In this document: positions 13,222 through 61,822 of the stretch, one piece after another | Numbering within the stretch: the first letter of the stretch is position 1 | Layout: every line of letters starts with the position of its first letter | Assembly: GCA_009760855.2 (NCBI GenBank) | Contig: WPIO01000028.1 | Location: 870,001-934,000, forward strand | From: Cristatella mucedo | Taxonomy: Eukaryota > Bryozoa > Phylactolaemata > Cristatellidae | Length of the DNA: 64,000 nt | Reading direction: 5' to 3' | Made by a program: the position numbers and the translations under genes | The notes under the pieces: model-generated | Seen by the model: only the letters and a program-made list of their open reading frames with translations | What the model was told of the DNA's origin: nothing | The model's database searches: none

Positions 13222-13391
13222 TAGCTCGAGCTAGACCCGAAATTAGTGAGAAGTTATGGCGAAAAATCAGTGTTGTTCATTCGACGCTAACTCGGCAGTA
13301 GCTCATCGAGTAGAATTAGGGCATACATTCTTTCGCCGTCGGTGATGGTAGTGGGACATAGGAAAAGGAGACGGCCATTGTCGCTTCCTCG

Positions 13392-16070
<2,679 letters not shown>

Positions 16071-16074
16071 TAAA

Positions 16075-16235
16075 TAAATATAAATATAACTTATTTGTAT
16101 AGAATCGTAAGAGAACTTAATCTCTCTTCAGGATGCCACGGGACTCAAGCCCACGACTTCGGGTCATCTAATGCGTTCACCTTGACTTTGGGCGAGGCGA
16201 GCACCTTAACCAGTGGGCTAAAATTTGCACCGGGT
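16075..16235 (-). mobile_element. tRNA-derived SINE, type 2
   Basis: Read on the minus strand, the repeat has a tRNA-like head with a GGTTAAGGTGCTCGC box, a GGGCTTGAGTCCCGTGG B-box-like block and a tail with AGAGATTAAGTTCTCTTACG followed by an A/T-rich end. This copy is diverged from the copies at 22900-23046 and 58080-58222. Confidence 0.6.
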
Positions 16236-17299
16236 TAAGCGCGTTTTGATCGGCAACAAAATAAGAAAAAAGCCACACGTTACTTAAGGAAAGCATATTA
16301 AATAGATCACCGTATTAAAAAGCTGGGTCTCAAATTAGTCAGGTCATAACAATTGCCAAGTATTATTAGTGGCTCCTAACTTATGAGTATTACAGACCTG
16401 ATGCGGCGCAAGCTAGAGCTTAGATCGTGCATAAAAAAAGGCATCTGAAGCGATGTGATGAGTCATTTTGGTTTCCTGTGCGAGTTTCAGGCCATTCAGC
16501 CATTCTCCAGCCTCTGACCCTGTTATGAACTTGCTTTGGCGCTGAGAAATATTCAGCTACACAGAAAACAGACGGGCTTAAGCTGCAGTATTATTGATAT
16601 CGATTGCCTCTGGATTGCGCGAGGGTCTGTGTATATGCGCGCACTTGAGCTGCTTCTGCAACGCATTAGACGTGCTACTATAGGCGCGACGCCGCTGATT
16701 CGTGGTTCCGACCCCGATAGCGCTCACGCGCCACGCCCGCCGCCAACGAGCGTGCGCCGTAGCCCGCGAGACCGCCACAATTGCAGGCGCCTCTTCCTGC
16801 CAGTCCATCCGGCTGGGCGAACGCTATTCTCTCCTGCTCTCTCTTCTACCTGCTCCGGAGCAGCCTACCCGACGTCTGTGACTTACAGCTATGTGTATGC
16901 ACGCCGCTCGTCTCCCGGAGTCAATACAAAATTGTCATTACAAGCGGTATCTGGGGGCGGGGGCTTCATCTCTCTTCGTCGTGCCGCGCACATGCGCTCT
17001 CACACTACGAGGAGCTAATTTTACCTGCGTTTCGTCGCCGGTCTGTGAGCTGTAGCGCCTCAATGTGAGCTGCAATAAGGGGTGAGTCCGAAGCCGCACC
17101 ATATCAGTGGCCAGGCCCCCTCCCAATTTTGTCGGCAATAGAGAGGCAGCGAATGTGACTGCCTAGCCGTGAAAGCTCTCTTCTGTGTGCATAGTTCTGC
17201 CACAATATCAAGCGATCATGCAAGGTGACAGATGGATCGTCTGAAACATATGTAGTAGCTGCGATTAAGAAATCGATGACCAGCTATGATAGTAGCAAT

Positions 17300-17395
17300 A
17301 ATAATAATACAATTGTATAGCACCCTCAGAGAACCTAATCTCTATCAAGGCACTTTAAATTTGCTGCAGAGGAAGCATGATCAGCGAACGGAAAC
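17300..17395 (-). mobile_element. L2-like LINE 3' tail fragment (family A)
   Basis: Only the 3' tail is kept: on the minus strand it reads a poor match to TTGCAGCAAATTTAAAGTGC, then AGAGATTAGGTTCTCTGAGG and a short ATT repeat at 17300-17311. No coding part remains. Confidence 0.55.
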
Positions 17396-18511
17396 ATCGA
17401 TGGCCAGGGAGGCCAGAACGAGACAACGAACGCTGACAGACGAGATGAGAGCCATGTCTGACGAGCCGCAAGATCGCGACAACGCAAACAAGGAAATAAG
17501 GAAGACTTTGAAAATTAGAACGCTACATCTCCTGACCGGTAAAAGCCGGCGCATCCTTCCGAAACTTCGGATCAGGAATTCGCTTAATCGCCGTCCAATG
17601 CTAAATAGTTAGCTTGGACTGCGAGGGAACTGCAGGGAGATTTTTCCGTGCGGGCTGCTCATGGTCGCGCTCGTGTTCCCCGTCATTGCATTTAAAAATA
17701 TTCGTTTCTAGTTTTCCCGCTTGTTCTCTGTCCGGGATTAGGTGAGCAGCGGCTTAAAAACTCTACGCATCAATGCAGAAACGGCTGCCAGAATCCTAGG
17801 AGTCACACGGCTCTCTCTAGAAACCGAAAATTAGCAGCAATACTTACCATTCTTCTTCTCGAGGCCATGCGTTTGGTTTTGTTTACCATGTCAGTGTAGT
17901 GGCGTCTTGGTTCGGAGGGAGCGATTCTGTTCGTCAAGTGGTTTTAAGTTGTCTGCTTTTCGTTCGCTGAGGGGGTGGTGGCGGTGGTTGTTGTTGTGGT
18001 GGTGGTAGTTGTTGTTGTTCTGGTGGTGGTGGGTGTTTGTAGTATTGCTTGAAGTGGAGAGGTTGGTAGAATGACGTGACAGAACATGACGTGTACGCCG
18101 ACCGAGCTCTTGCCGGCGACCGGCGCGATGACTGACCCCCTCTTCAGGCATTTTGCTCACACGCTTTCGGTATCGCCCTATGATGGAAAGCTCAGGAGCT
18201 GCCGCGGTGCTTAGCTTCTCAGTGAACTCATTTCTAGCTGCCGATCAGCCGATTTTACCGTTGTGCACTGCGCGTATTTTATGCGGTCACTCAACCGGTG
18301 AACTCGTGAGTAGGCGAATTAACTTATGTACTGCCGATGGGGCAGCAGGAAACAGTGCTGCGTGTGGTCACGACGTCTCGGTTGACCAGATACTCGTGCG
18401 AAATAAAGAGTCGACAGCCATCCAACAATCCAGGTTCTCCACTGTCTTAGCAGCCAACATATCGTAGCTGAATGTTAATTCTGGGCGGCCTGCCTAGCAA
18501 CCCGAGCTGCT
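17396..18511. other. unassigned stretch with GGT/GTT-rich run
   Basis: No gene is recognised. At 17970-18050 an imperfect GGT/GTT triplet run gives a His/Asn-rich frame on the minus strand. This is low-complexity sequence, not evidence for a protein. Confidence 0.35.
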
Positions 18512-18945
18512 AGTTAATAATAATAATAACACCTTTGATATTGCATTCGCAGATAACTCAAATCTCTGTCTAGGCACTTTGAATTTGCTGCAAAGGAAGC
18601 ACGATCGAATGGTTAGTGGTAGCATGCTCAATAAGCAACAAGAATAACATGCTTAGGGTGACATGCATAGGGTCAGCATGCAAGTATGGTTAGTGGCAGC
18701 ATGAAGCATGTCAGCACGCTTAAGCCCACAAAGGACGACCCACTAAAGACTGTCAAATAGATGCGTTTTTAGTTTCTTTTTAAATGTGGTCAAGTCAGGT
18801 GATGTCGTGACGCAAGTCCGGAGTGAGTTCCAGGCTTTGGAAGCATACGAACTAAATACAATGTCTCCAAAGGATTTGAGGTTTGTACGTGGTATAGGTA
18901 AACAGATTCCAAAAAGCAGGTGGTACGATGCTTCTAGCTCTACTA
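18512..18945 (-). mobile_element. L2-like LINE 3' fragment (family A)
   Basis: On the minus strand the frame reads LPIPRTNLKSFGD, then SKAWNSLRTC, then DLTTFKKKLKTHLF, the conserved end of L2-type ORF2. It is followed by the family tail (CATTCGATCGTGCTTCCTTT, AGAGATTTGAGTTATCTGCG) and an ATT repeat at 18515-18529. The copy is 5'-truncated and abuts a SINE at its upstream side. Confidence 0.75.
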
Positions 18946-18947
18946 CT

Positions 18948-19112
18948 AGCTGATTTAACAGCCTCTTTTGCATAGCGACAGAAGAGCTTTTACGGCTATC
19001 ATCGCCTATTGCAGAGGCGATAAATGATCGCCCAACGCAGGATTCGAACCCACGACCTCGGGACCGAGCTCGTGAAAAGCTGCCGCCTTACCTAGTGTGC
19101 CACCACGTCTCA
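18948..19112 (-). mobile_element. tRNA-derived SINE, type 1
   Basis: On the minus strand the tRNA-like head carries an A-box region (GGCACACTAGGTAAGGCGGC) and a perfect B-box-like GGGTTCGAATCC. The body has GGGCGATCATTTATCGCC and the end reads GGCTGTTAAATCAGCTAG. Some ten copies of this family lie in the window. Confidence 0.75.
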
Positions 19113-19284
19113 AATATTGACTGCTGGGGCGGAGCGCAGAAGCGTCGACGCGATTCTCTTTCATTCGTTAGCAGGAAAGGTAAGGTCAAGGAAAGGTCAG
19201 CCTGGCCCTGACCGCGCTAGCATTTTACACTGTTCTGGGCCAAAGGTTCACAGTGATACTAACAATGGCGATGGCACACTAAAT

Positions 19285-19790
19285 AATATTGGCATTTTTC
19301 TTCCAAGCTCATAGAACTAAATCTATTTCTAGGCACTTGATACGTGCTGTAAAGGAAGCGTGTCAATTGGTTAGCGATCTCATACTCAAATTAAGGACGA
19401 TAATGAGAAAAAGAAGCAAGTTATACGGACGGAGTAAACGTTGTGAGGAACAGCTCCAATTTAATCAAGCTTGGGTATTTCCGGATGTCAGTCGGTAAAA
19501 GTTAGCATAAACTAAAAAATATTAGCTGATTAAGCAGCCTTATTTGTATAGCGGGAGGCGAGCCTTTCACGGCTATCGCCACCGCTTGCAGTTGGCAATA
19601 AATGATCGCCAACTGCAAGATTCGAACCCGCGACCTCGGTGCTGAAGAGCGAACACATTACCTCCGGGGCTATCACGGTAGTGAGTTGCAGGCTTTGGGG
19701 GCATATGAACTGAATGCACAGTCTTCACAGGATTTGGAGTTAGTTCTTGGCAAGGCCAAGCGACTTGAATCTAAAGATTGCAAGTCTGAT
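19285..19790 (-). mobile_element. L2-like LINE 3' fragment (family A) split by a SINE
   Basis: Tail-proximal part at 19285-19500 and more upstream ORF-derived part at 19681-19790, which resembles 18820-18900. The two are separated by the type 1 SINE at 19523-19680. Both parts are decayed. Confidence 0.6.
19523..19680 (-). mobile_element. tRNA-derived SINE, type 1, nested in a LINE relic
   Basis: Contains the family hallmarks on the minus strand: GGGTTCGAATCTTGCAGTTG in the B-box region and a body with GGCGATCATTTATTGCC. It interrupts the L2-like fragment and is therefore the younger insertion. Confidence 0.7.
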
Positions 19791-19806
19791 ATAGTATTTT
19801 CAGTAG

Positions 19807-20779
19807 GTAGGCTTGTTGAAATCATGCCTCTTATTCACACTAATTAGTTGACATGCTTCCTTTCCAGGACATGTAAATTGCCTAGAACAAGATCAAGTTC
19901 TTGTAGGATGCTGTGTACATGCTTTATTACTGCCATCGTTATTAAACTGAGCTTGTCGTCGAAGGAAATCCTAAGCATGCGACTACAATAAGCGACTTTT
20001 CGCAGTTTTGGCTTACCGTGAACTATAGGAAACACTCCGGCATAACAGCTTGTTAAAAAAAGCCAAACAATCTGATTCAACCAACTCACGGCTGATATCC
20101 AACTACCTCACAGAAGCAGTGCTACAGAAGAAGTCCCCGTGGCGGCTAGCGTCCCGCTTGCCACGACAAATAGAGACCGCCTGCTGCAGGACTTGAATCC
20201 GCGAGCTGGGTTGTGTAGTGAGCGCATGCAACCTAGCGTTGGCTAAGACCGAGGAGCTTGATCGCAATGGCTTTGTGGAGTTACGGACGGAGACGTATTA
20301 TCGCGATCAGCCCCGTCGTCTCGGATGGGGCACGCCGCTCATCGGGGCCTAAGCCATGAAATTAATACAGAAGCCGGACTAAAACTGCAGTGCAGGGCGT
20401 CACGCCGGCGACGGCGCCCTGCGGTGGGTGAGCTACTTTTTAGTGCTCTCGCATCTCGTCTGACGCGATTTAGTTACCCATCCAGCTTTGGCCCAGCGGT
20501 TAAGATGCTCGCCCGACCAAGATCAAAGTGAATGTATTTGATCGCCGAGGTCGAGGGCTCGAGCCCCGTGGCATATGTGAAGCGCTCGAATAGAGATTAA
20601 GTTCTCTTAAGGCACTATACAAATGAATTGTATTTATTTATTTACATTTATCCTTTCCGCGATAAGCCACGAAACCTTTGCGCCCGGCGCTCGCGTGAAA
20701 CACGACCGAGGTCGGTAGCTCACCACGTCAGCCAGGTAAGAGAGCGTCGTCTGATTCTGCGGAAAAGTGTCGTAGACGT
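19807..20779 (+). repeat. 0.97-kb duplicated block, copy 1
   Basis: Near-identical to 25243-26233 in the same orientation, differing by scattered substitutions and a short insertion in copy 2. It contains a SINE head of type 3 on the minus strand (about 20150-20260) and a type 2 SINE on the plus strand (20490-20645). It looks like a composite dispersed repeat or a local duplication. Copy 1 is intergenic; copy 2 lies in a TTC28-like intron. Confidence 0.85.
20490..20645 (+). mobile_element. tRNA-derived SINE, type 2 (in duplicated block)
   Basis: Head with GGCCCAGCGGTTAAGATGCT, B-box-like GGGCTCGAGCCCCGTGGC and tail with GAATAGAGATTAAGTTCTCT, ending in an ATTTATTTATTTA run. Confidence 0.75.
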
Positions 20780-20819
20780 GAGAACATGTCGTAGACGTAG
20801 AAGAGAAGAGTGGGTGGTA

Positions 20820-21500
20820 CGAGGACAAGCCTGCTGGAGTATTTTCAATAGATAGGCCGGAGCAAGAGAATGAAGGACCTAAAAGTGAGAGACAGAAGAC
20901 GTTGAAGAAGATACCCTGGTTGATAGGAGCCGCTGCGGGTCGATGAAAGGATTCATTCTTAATGTGGCAGTTGCGAGGTTCGCGACAGACAATGCTAGCT
21001 GCAGACTTTGGCACCAAATGTAGGGGTTCTTACTAAACAGGCAAGAAGACCTGCAAGCGGCGAATTTAGATGGGAGGTCACAAATGCATGGACCGCCTTT
21101 GGTGCGTTATCATTATCCATGCAAACCCAAATTTTTGCAACGTTGCTTAGCGGAAAAGAGGCAGACCTGACTGCGGTGCTTGTGTGGTCATCTAGAGAAT
21201 GGCCACTTTGGAAGAGGGCATCCAGAATCCGTACAGAGGCTATCAGAGCCCATCTTGAGGGTTCGACTTTCAAATTTCTAAACGAAACTAGGTTTTCCCA
21301 TAATCATTCAGCTGGTTTTATTGTAATTCAACTTTAGAAGTGCGAATCCAAGTGCGAATGCCAGCAATACACGCTGCGAAGGAATTGGTGCATGTTCGGC
21401 ACGCTTGACAATAACGACGGACACATTATGCGCAAGTGATGATGACATTGCCTCATCAGTGAGTTAAACGCTAGCAAACAGAAATTGCGTAAAATCGTAC
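20820..21500 (-). mobile_element. L2/CR1-type LINE ORF2 fragment (family A, RT C-terminal part)
   Basis: On the minus strand the frame at 20995-21273 reads SVRILDALFQSGHS, then ASFPLSNVAKIW, then APKAVHAFVTSHLNSPLAGL, the part of L2-type ORF2 just after the RT fingers and palm (family consensus has AFVTSRLDYCNALL). A stretch similar in layout occurs at 36160-36860. It is frameshifted and not functional. Confidence 0.7.
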
Positions 21501-22062
21501 TGGATTCATGGAAGCGACATGCATTTTTCCTAATGCATGGACAAAGGGGAAAGCAAGCAGAATCCAAGCGACTCTTCGACCGCAGAGACACGTCTCTCAG
21601 CGGACACGGACACGCGCAGACGCGGATTGCACGTCCGTACGTCGGCAGCGCATGATCGAGGCCTCGATCCTGTCTCGGAGCACGGTTTCAGCCTCGCCAA
21701 TCGCAGCGCACGGCAAGCCGCGCCAGGTCGCGCATTGGTCAAAGCTCGTGCGGAGCGACTTGGGGGCGCGGTCGTTGAGGCGGGCGGGCGCGGGAAACCA
21801 CATTTTCAGTTTCGTGTTGCTTGTCTCACATTGGTCAGCCGCAGACTAAGCATCTTTGAGTCAGTAGTCACTTTCTAATCCAATGCTGCGCTCAAAATCC
21901 ACTTAATGCCTCAGCGTATCAGCCGCAGATACGGGAACGCCTCGAGCGACACGGGACGAGTAAGGTGTTGCGGAGGAAAAAAGTCCAGCGTTTTTCGCTG
22001 TGCGGCAGAAGCAAACGCCAGCAACAGCTGGACTTCCGAGTGGCCGAGACGTGCCCACGTGC
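21501..22062 (-). other. probable 3' UTR of the TTC28-like gene
   Basis: GC-rich sequence directly after the TTC28-like stop codon (22063-22065). The first AATAAA on the minus strand is at 21317-21322, but this lies inside a LINE fragment, so the real transcript end is uncertain. Long frames on the other strand here are GC-driven. Confidence 0.4.
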
Positions 22063-48800
<26,738 letters not shown>

Positions 48801-49386
48801 TTCCCTCGGAGTGTACCTTCCACAGACAACCGTCAACTGCGCGAGGCGCGCCCGGATCTCACAGCATGGACCGTCTTTTACCACCCACTAGCAGAGGGCG
48901 TCCGCCATGGCAACAAACTTCCGGTTATCCTAGCTTCTCCGCACCCCACCCCTCACAGTTTTATGAAACCGCAGAAGAAGCAAATAAAACAAAATTTATA
49001 CAATTAATATATATTCTCTACTTAAGTCACAATAATTTGGTTGTTATCGAAACTGCTTCCGCATCGTATGACGGTCCTATTAGCAGTTGTTGTTATTGGC
49101 TCGCCCTGTTCCGTGAGTCGCCTGTCGCTTCAACATCCTTCTACCTGCTTCAAATCAAATACAGATTGTGAGTAACGGCACGTTTATATTTGAAACTTCA
49201 CCTTAGAATGCAGAGCCATCTAGCGTAGTTTGCGTTCGTAGAGCTGTCGTCGTTCCGATACTCCGCACGCCAGCCGAATCATGTGAGTTGGCCTTACCTC
49301 CCCCTCACCCCGCCGACTAACGAAGTCTCACGCCAATTGTAGACGTGTTCTGCTACTGCTGCTGCTGCTGCAGGTGATGCTCGGAA
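48801..49386. promoter_or_regulatory. putative bidirectional promoter, TTC28-like / TMEM192
   Basis: The 586 bp between the divergent start codons. It contains ACTTCCGGT at 48917-48925, the reverse complement of the ETS consensus ACCGGAAGT, and GGCAAC at 48910-48915, an RFX half site. A candidate 5'-UTR intron of TMEM192 runs from the GTGAGT at 49283 to the CTGCTGCAG acceptor ending at 49373. Shared regulation is inferred from the layout. Confidence 0.45.
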
Positions 49387-49454
49387 ATGAACGTGGAAAG
49401 AGGTATGACGAGCAGCTTTATGACCCAAGAAGCGGAATCCATAAGTCACACTAG
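49377..49454 (+). other. upstream ORF overlapping the TMEM192 start
   Basis: An ATG ten bases before the TMEM192 ATG, in another frame, opens a 25-codon frame (MLGNERGKRYDEQLYDPRSG and five more residues) closed by a TAG at 49452-49454. It lies directly after the 5'-UTR acceptor, so it should be in the mRNA. Confidence 0.5.
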
Positions 49455-50240
49455 AATCCAAGTGTCGCAGGAGAATGCCACTCGGTGCTTCGTCGCACCG
49501 GTGGTGCTCATTGCCGTCGTGCAGCTGCTGTCGCAGGCAGGCTTCGTGGCTCTAGCCTTCAGCATCGGTGACAAAAATTGCACGTTGACGGCCGAGTTGA
49601 CGTATGGCTCTGTCACCAGCTTCGAGCTGCTCATGTACACGCAGTCAGCGCTGTGGGTCCTGTTCCTCTCGATCGATCTCGGATACACGTCGCAGCACAG
49701 ACGCCTCAAGCTGGGAGGCTACCTGAGCTACTACAAGGTTCTCAGACGGCTGCAGCGGGCAACGTTCTTCGCATTCACGTTCTTCGCAGCTGGAATGCTG
49801 GCGTACTGCACGTACTCTATCAATCAGCACATTATAATGTTCGGCCTCAGCAGACTCTGCATTGCAAAGATCATCGTCAGCGTGGAGGCGGGCGTGATTA
49901 TTGCACTGTCGCTCGCTCACTTAGTAAAAGTAGCAGGCGTCAGTCGTTCGAGCGGCGCACCGGATGCGCTCGAAGACACCACGGCAATCAGCTTTCGGCA
50001 GCACAGCTTGGACAGCAGCGAAGCTATCGGTAAGACGCAGCCTCGTCTCGTCCACGGAGCGCATGTCGCTGCTTTAGCGCCGCATTCCGCTTCACTCGTC
50101 TCGTTGCTTCAGGGTTCAAAGCTGAAGACTACGTGGACGATATACTTGAGAGGCAGGCAGACACAATCCGCTGCTTGCGAGAGCAGAACGCCGCTCTGTC
50201 GAAAAAACTTTGCCACCGCGAGTGGACAGCGCTGGCGTGA
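49387..50240 (+). CDS. TMEM192: TMEM192 (transmembrane protein 192)
   Basis: Two coding exons, 49387-50029 and 50113-50240, joined across an 83-bp GT-AG intron in phase 1, giving 256 residues (human 271). Four hydrophobic spans are visible: about 34-58 (VAPVVLIAVVQLLSQAGFVA), 77-100 (ALWVLFLSIDLGY), 123-143 (FFAFTFFAAGMLAYCTY) and 156-180 (AGVIIALSLAHLV). The cytosolic C-terminus has ILERQADTIRCLREQNAALS, matching the coiled-coil segment near the end of vertebrate TMEM192 (EEIVEKQGDTIEYLKRHN). Known: TMEM192 is a dimeric late-endosome and lysosome membrane protein. The start is chosen because an in-frame TGA lies just upstream at 49375-49377; Met 7 and Met 12 are alternative starts. Without the splice the frame would run to 50376 and lose the conserved tail. 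It is divergent from the TTC28-like gene and convergent with PSMC1. Confidence 0.88.
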
Positions 50241-50733
50241 GATTCCTTTACGTGTTTACTTGTTACCCAGATGCGAGCCGTTATTTAGGGAGCGTGCATG
50301 CCTTTTATGTGTCGGCTTTGCTTTAACACCAGTCACACGCCGGCACCATCCAACGCCCGAGCCTTCTATTTGTTAGTACGGATTCATTCTGTGCCAGCAA
50401 TTTAGCTTGCTCAGATGGGATTGCTTTTGTTTTTTGCCCAGCTCGCCCACCTTTTGTGTGAGCACCACCTACCAGTCTGGTGGCTTTGTTTTTAGGTAAT
50501 GTGTATGCAGCATGCCGTATACTTCACAAACTGGGTAGTTACTTTATTTACCGTTATATCAACGGTGTGGCACCTTCTAGGCTGCTGTCTGTTGAAGCTT
50601 GTGTGCAGGCTTCTCGATGTGTTATTGTGTCCTGTTAACTTGCTGCTGTTTTGGGTTGCCAGTTTTTTGCCCTATCCTGCATGCCAAGTCACAGTAGCTG
50701 CAACCGAGTTCGTTCGGTTTCTTGAAAGAACAA

Positions 50734-50739
50734 AATAAA
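50734..50739 (+). terminator. poly(A) signal of TMEM192
   Basis: AATAAA about 0.5 kb after the stop codon, the first perfect hexamer downstream on this strand. Confidence 0.55.
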
Positions 50740-50873
50740 ACTATGCTGACTTGATGCTATGCCTTGTACTAGGTGCACATCAGTTTGCAGTTCGAGGTAG
50801 AGAACACCTGGTTGCAGATGCTGCTCCTTATAGATGTAAATATGGCGTATGACCCAATATTTGTTCTTAAAAA

Positions 50874-51008
50874 TATCAGCTGATGTAACGCCTCATTTGT
50901 ATAGCGACAGAAAAGCCTTATCGGCTATCGAACTGCTTGCAGTTAGTTGGCAATAAAGAATCGTCCAACTGCAGGATTCGAATGCCGGACCCGGAATGGG
51001 CTATAACG
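50874..51008 (-). mobile_element. tRNA-derived SINE, type 1 (diverged)
   Basis: On the minus strand: CCGGCATTCGAATCCTGCAG, then GACGATTCTTTATTGCC and an end derived from GGCTGTTAAATCAGC (here GAGGCGTTACATCAGC). The head is shortened. Confidence 0.65.
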
Positions 51009-51434
51009 GCCCATTAAGAGTGCATGCTCACTACGTTACTGCATTTAACAATCAATCTCTAGTTGTTCAAGCTTTAGAGAGATGCACGTGCTCCCAATTA
51101 GTCCCTAGGGGTCTTAGGGGGAAGTGGGGCTTGCGTGTGGGGGCTCACAGTTCGAGGGCCCTCATCATGGGCTCGAGCTGCAAGCAGTTGTGTTTTGCCC
51201 ATTGCAAGCGGGTGATAATAGCTGCTACGGCTTTAACGAATCAGTGCCTTAGGGATTCTCTGTTATAGCCCTAACTAAAAAAGTATCAGGAGCCTGTTAC
51301 TGCCTGCACAACCCACCTTGTCGAGCTAACTACTGCCCATAAGTACACGGGCTGTTTGCAAAAATTAATCGGTCGTTTGACTTTAAAACCCAGTAAGCAT
51401 GCTTGCAAGCTCTCATGCTACGTAATGGTGCTGA

Positions 51435-51660
51435 CAATTAGCTTAGATAAAGGGGTTAGATGCTGTCACTTCATAACACAGGTCATGGGTTTGAGTCCTG
51501 CAGTAGGCAATCATTTATTACCACTACAAGCTTGGTGGAGGTGTTCACACCACAACGGCGCGAGTGCTCTGCTCGGCTACAGGCCACGTGCACGTGGTCC
51601 ATCCAGCCCGGGTTGTGAAGAGGGAGCACCATACCCTTACGCTAAGACTCGGGCATCAAA
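51435..51660 (+). mobile_element. tRNA-derived SINE remnants between TMEM192 and PSMC1
   Basis: 51435-51545 in plus orientation has GGTCATGGGTTTGAGTCCTG and GCAATCATTTATTACC (type 1 or 3 like). 51590-51660 resembles a type 3 head on the minus strand. Both are decayed. Confidence 0.45.
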
Positions 51661-51777
51661 GTAAAGTTCGAACAGGCATCGAATAATGCAGCTTGTCGGT
51701 CAGAAGCCAAGCACGAGTAGTCGATGATCTTGCTAGGCATTTTGATGCATGCAACTGAAATACACGTCAGACAGATT

Positions 51778-51783
51778 TTTATT
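51778..51783 (-). terminator. poly(A) signal of PSMC1
   Basis: TTTATT on the plus strand (AATAAA on the minus strand), about 125 bp past the PSMC1 stop codon. Confidence 0.6.
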
Positions 51784-51908
51784 TACATTGTGTCGATATA
51801 CCAGGCAGAGCCTGCCTATTCGAGCTTCACATGCAAAGAGCTTTCAAACAATATAGCTCAGCCAACTCGGCTTCAACAACAACAACTGACATTCTCTTGC
51901 CATGCTAC

Positions 51909-60876
<8,968 letters not shown>

Positions 60877-61090
60877 TGCCGGGCTTGCGGGCGCATGCGC
60901 TATCGGCGGTGAGACGCGGTAGTTGTACGCTTGCTAGTAGCTGTGGCGCGGTTGCTGGTATATCTATGGCTTGCTAGACGGAGAAACAGAGGGAGCTCGC
61001 CGGATGTGCTCGTCGCTGTAGAAAAAACGCGACCCTAGCAGCGATGGGCTGCCGGTTGGAGTCCGTCGTCCGTTTTGCGGCGTAGCAGAA
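60877..61090 (-). promoter_or_regulatory. PSMC1 promoter / 5' UTR
   Basis: GC-rich sequence just upstream of the PSMC1 ATG. It contains the 10-bp palindrome GCGCATGCGC at 60891-60900, the core of the NRF1 site, 15-24 bp before the ATG. NRF1-type sites are common in housekeeping promoters. No TATA box is seen. Confidence 0.55.
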
Positions 61091-61094
61091 GTGT

Positions 61095-61290
61095 ATGTAT
61101 TTATCTCCATCTTTAACTCCACAAAACCACAAAGACTATGTGGGTGTTACGCAGGAGAGTTTTTTTATATCGCACTCACAGCCTAAGCGGCTTTCGGTAC
61201 GCATTCGGTAGCCAACAGACTTCATCTCAGGCAACAAAGAGAAAGTGGGACGCATTGCAGAGTCAGGAGAGAAGTTGAGGTGCTCCTCGA
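61095..61290 (-). mobile_element. LINE family B 3' end (short copy)
   Basis: On the minus strand it shows TTGCCTGAGATGAAGTCTGT, TACCGAATGCGTACCGAAAG and GCCGCTTAGGCTGTGAGTGC, then the tail near GTGGAGTTAAAGATGGAGAT. It is a recent-looking but very short 5' truncation. Confidence 0.75.
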
Positions 61291-61822
61291 TTTAGATAAA
61301 ATGCGACCTGTGCTGGCTTCGGTCGAGCATCGCGGCGTCCATTTTTTCGTCGCCTGCACGAATGGTTGCCGCTTTGTCCTGACCGTCAGGATAAAGCTAT
61401 GCTGCGGTTTGCTGTAAGAGCACGCATGGTCTGGCCTGCGTTAGTGTTTGGTCCCCTCCTCCATCTTCATCAGCTAGCTCCCAATCTTCCTGTATTTTTG
61501 CTCGATTTCCACAAGCTTCGATGAATAGTCGATTATCTTACATCTCGAGCCTTAGTAAGTCGCGTAGAGAAGAAGAGTGTCAATAGCACGAGAGCTAAAT
61601 GTTGCTCTTAAGTAACATTACAAAGGTTTCTTCCGCTTTCCGGTATACCAGAATTTCTCTATTGGGGCAAGACCTGCACAATTTTTAATTAGGCGAACAC
61701 CCGCTAGATTTTTATAAAGGCAGGGGTCTACACCCGTCGTTAATGAAAAATCATAACACAAAATCATAATGTTTATTCGACATGAACTTGGCGGTTGCTT
61801 ATCGAACGGAATTAAGACAAGA

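Noticed and set aside
49387-50376. TMEM192 as a single-exon 329-residue protein
   Set aside because: Removing the 83-bp intron (50030-50112) restores the conserved C-terminal coiled-coil, while the unspliced frame ends in unrelated sequence.
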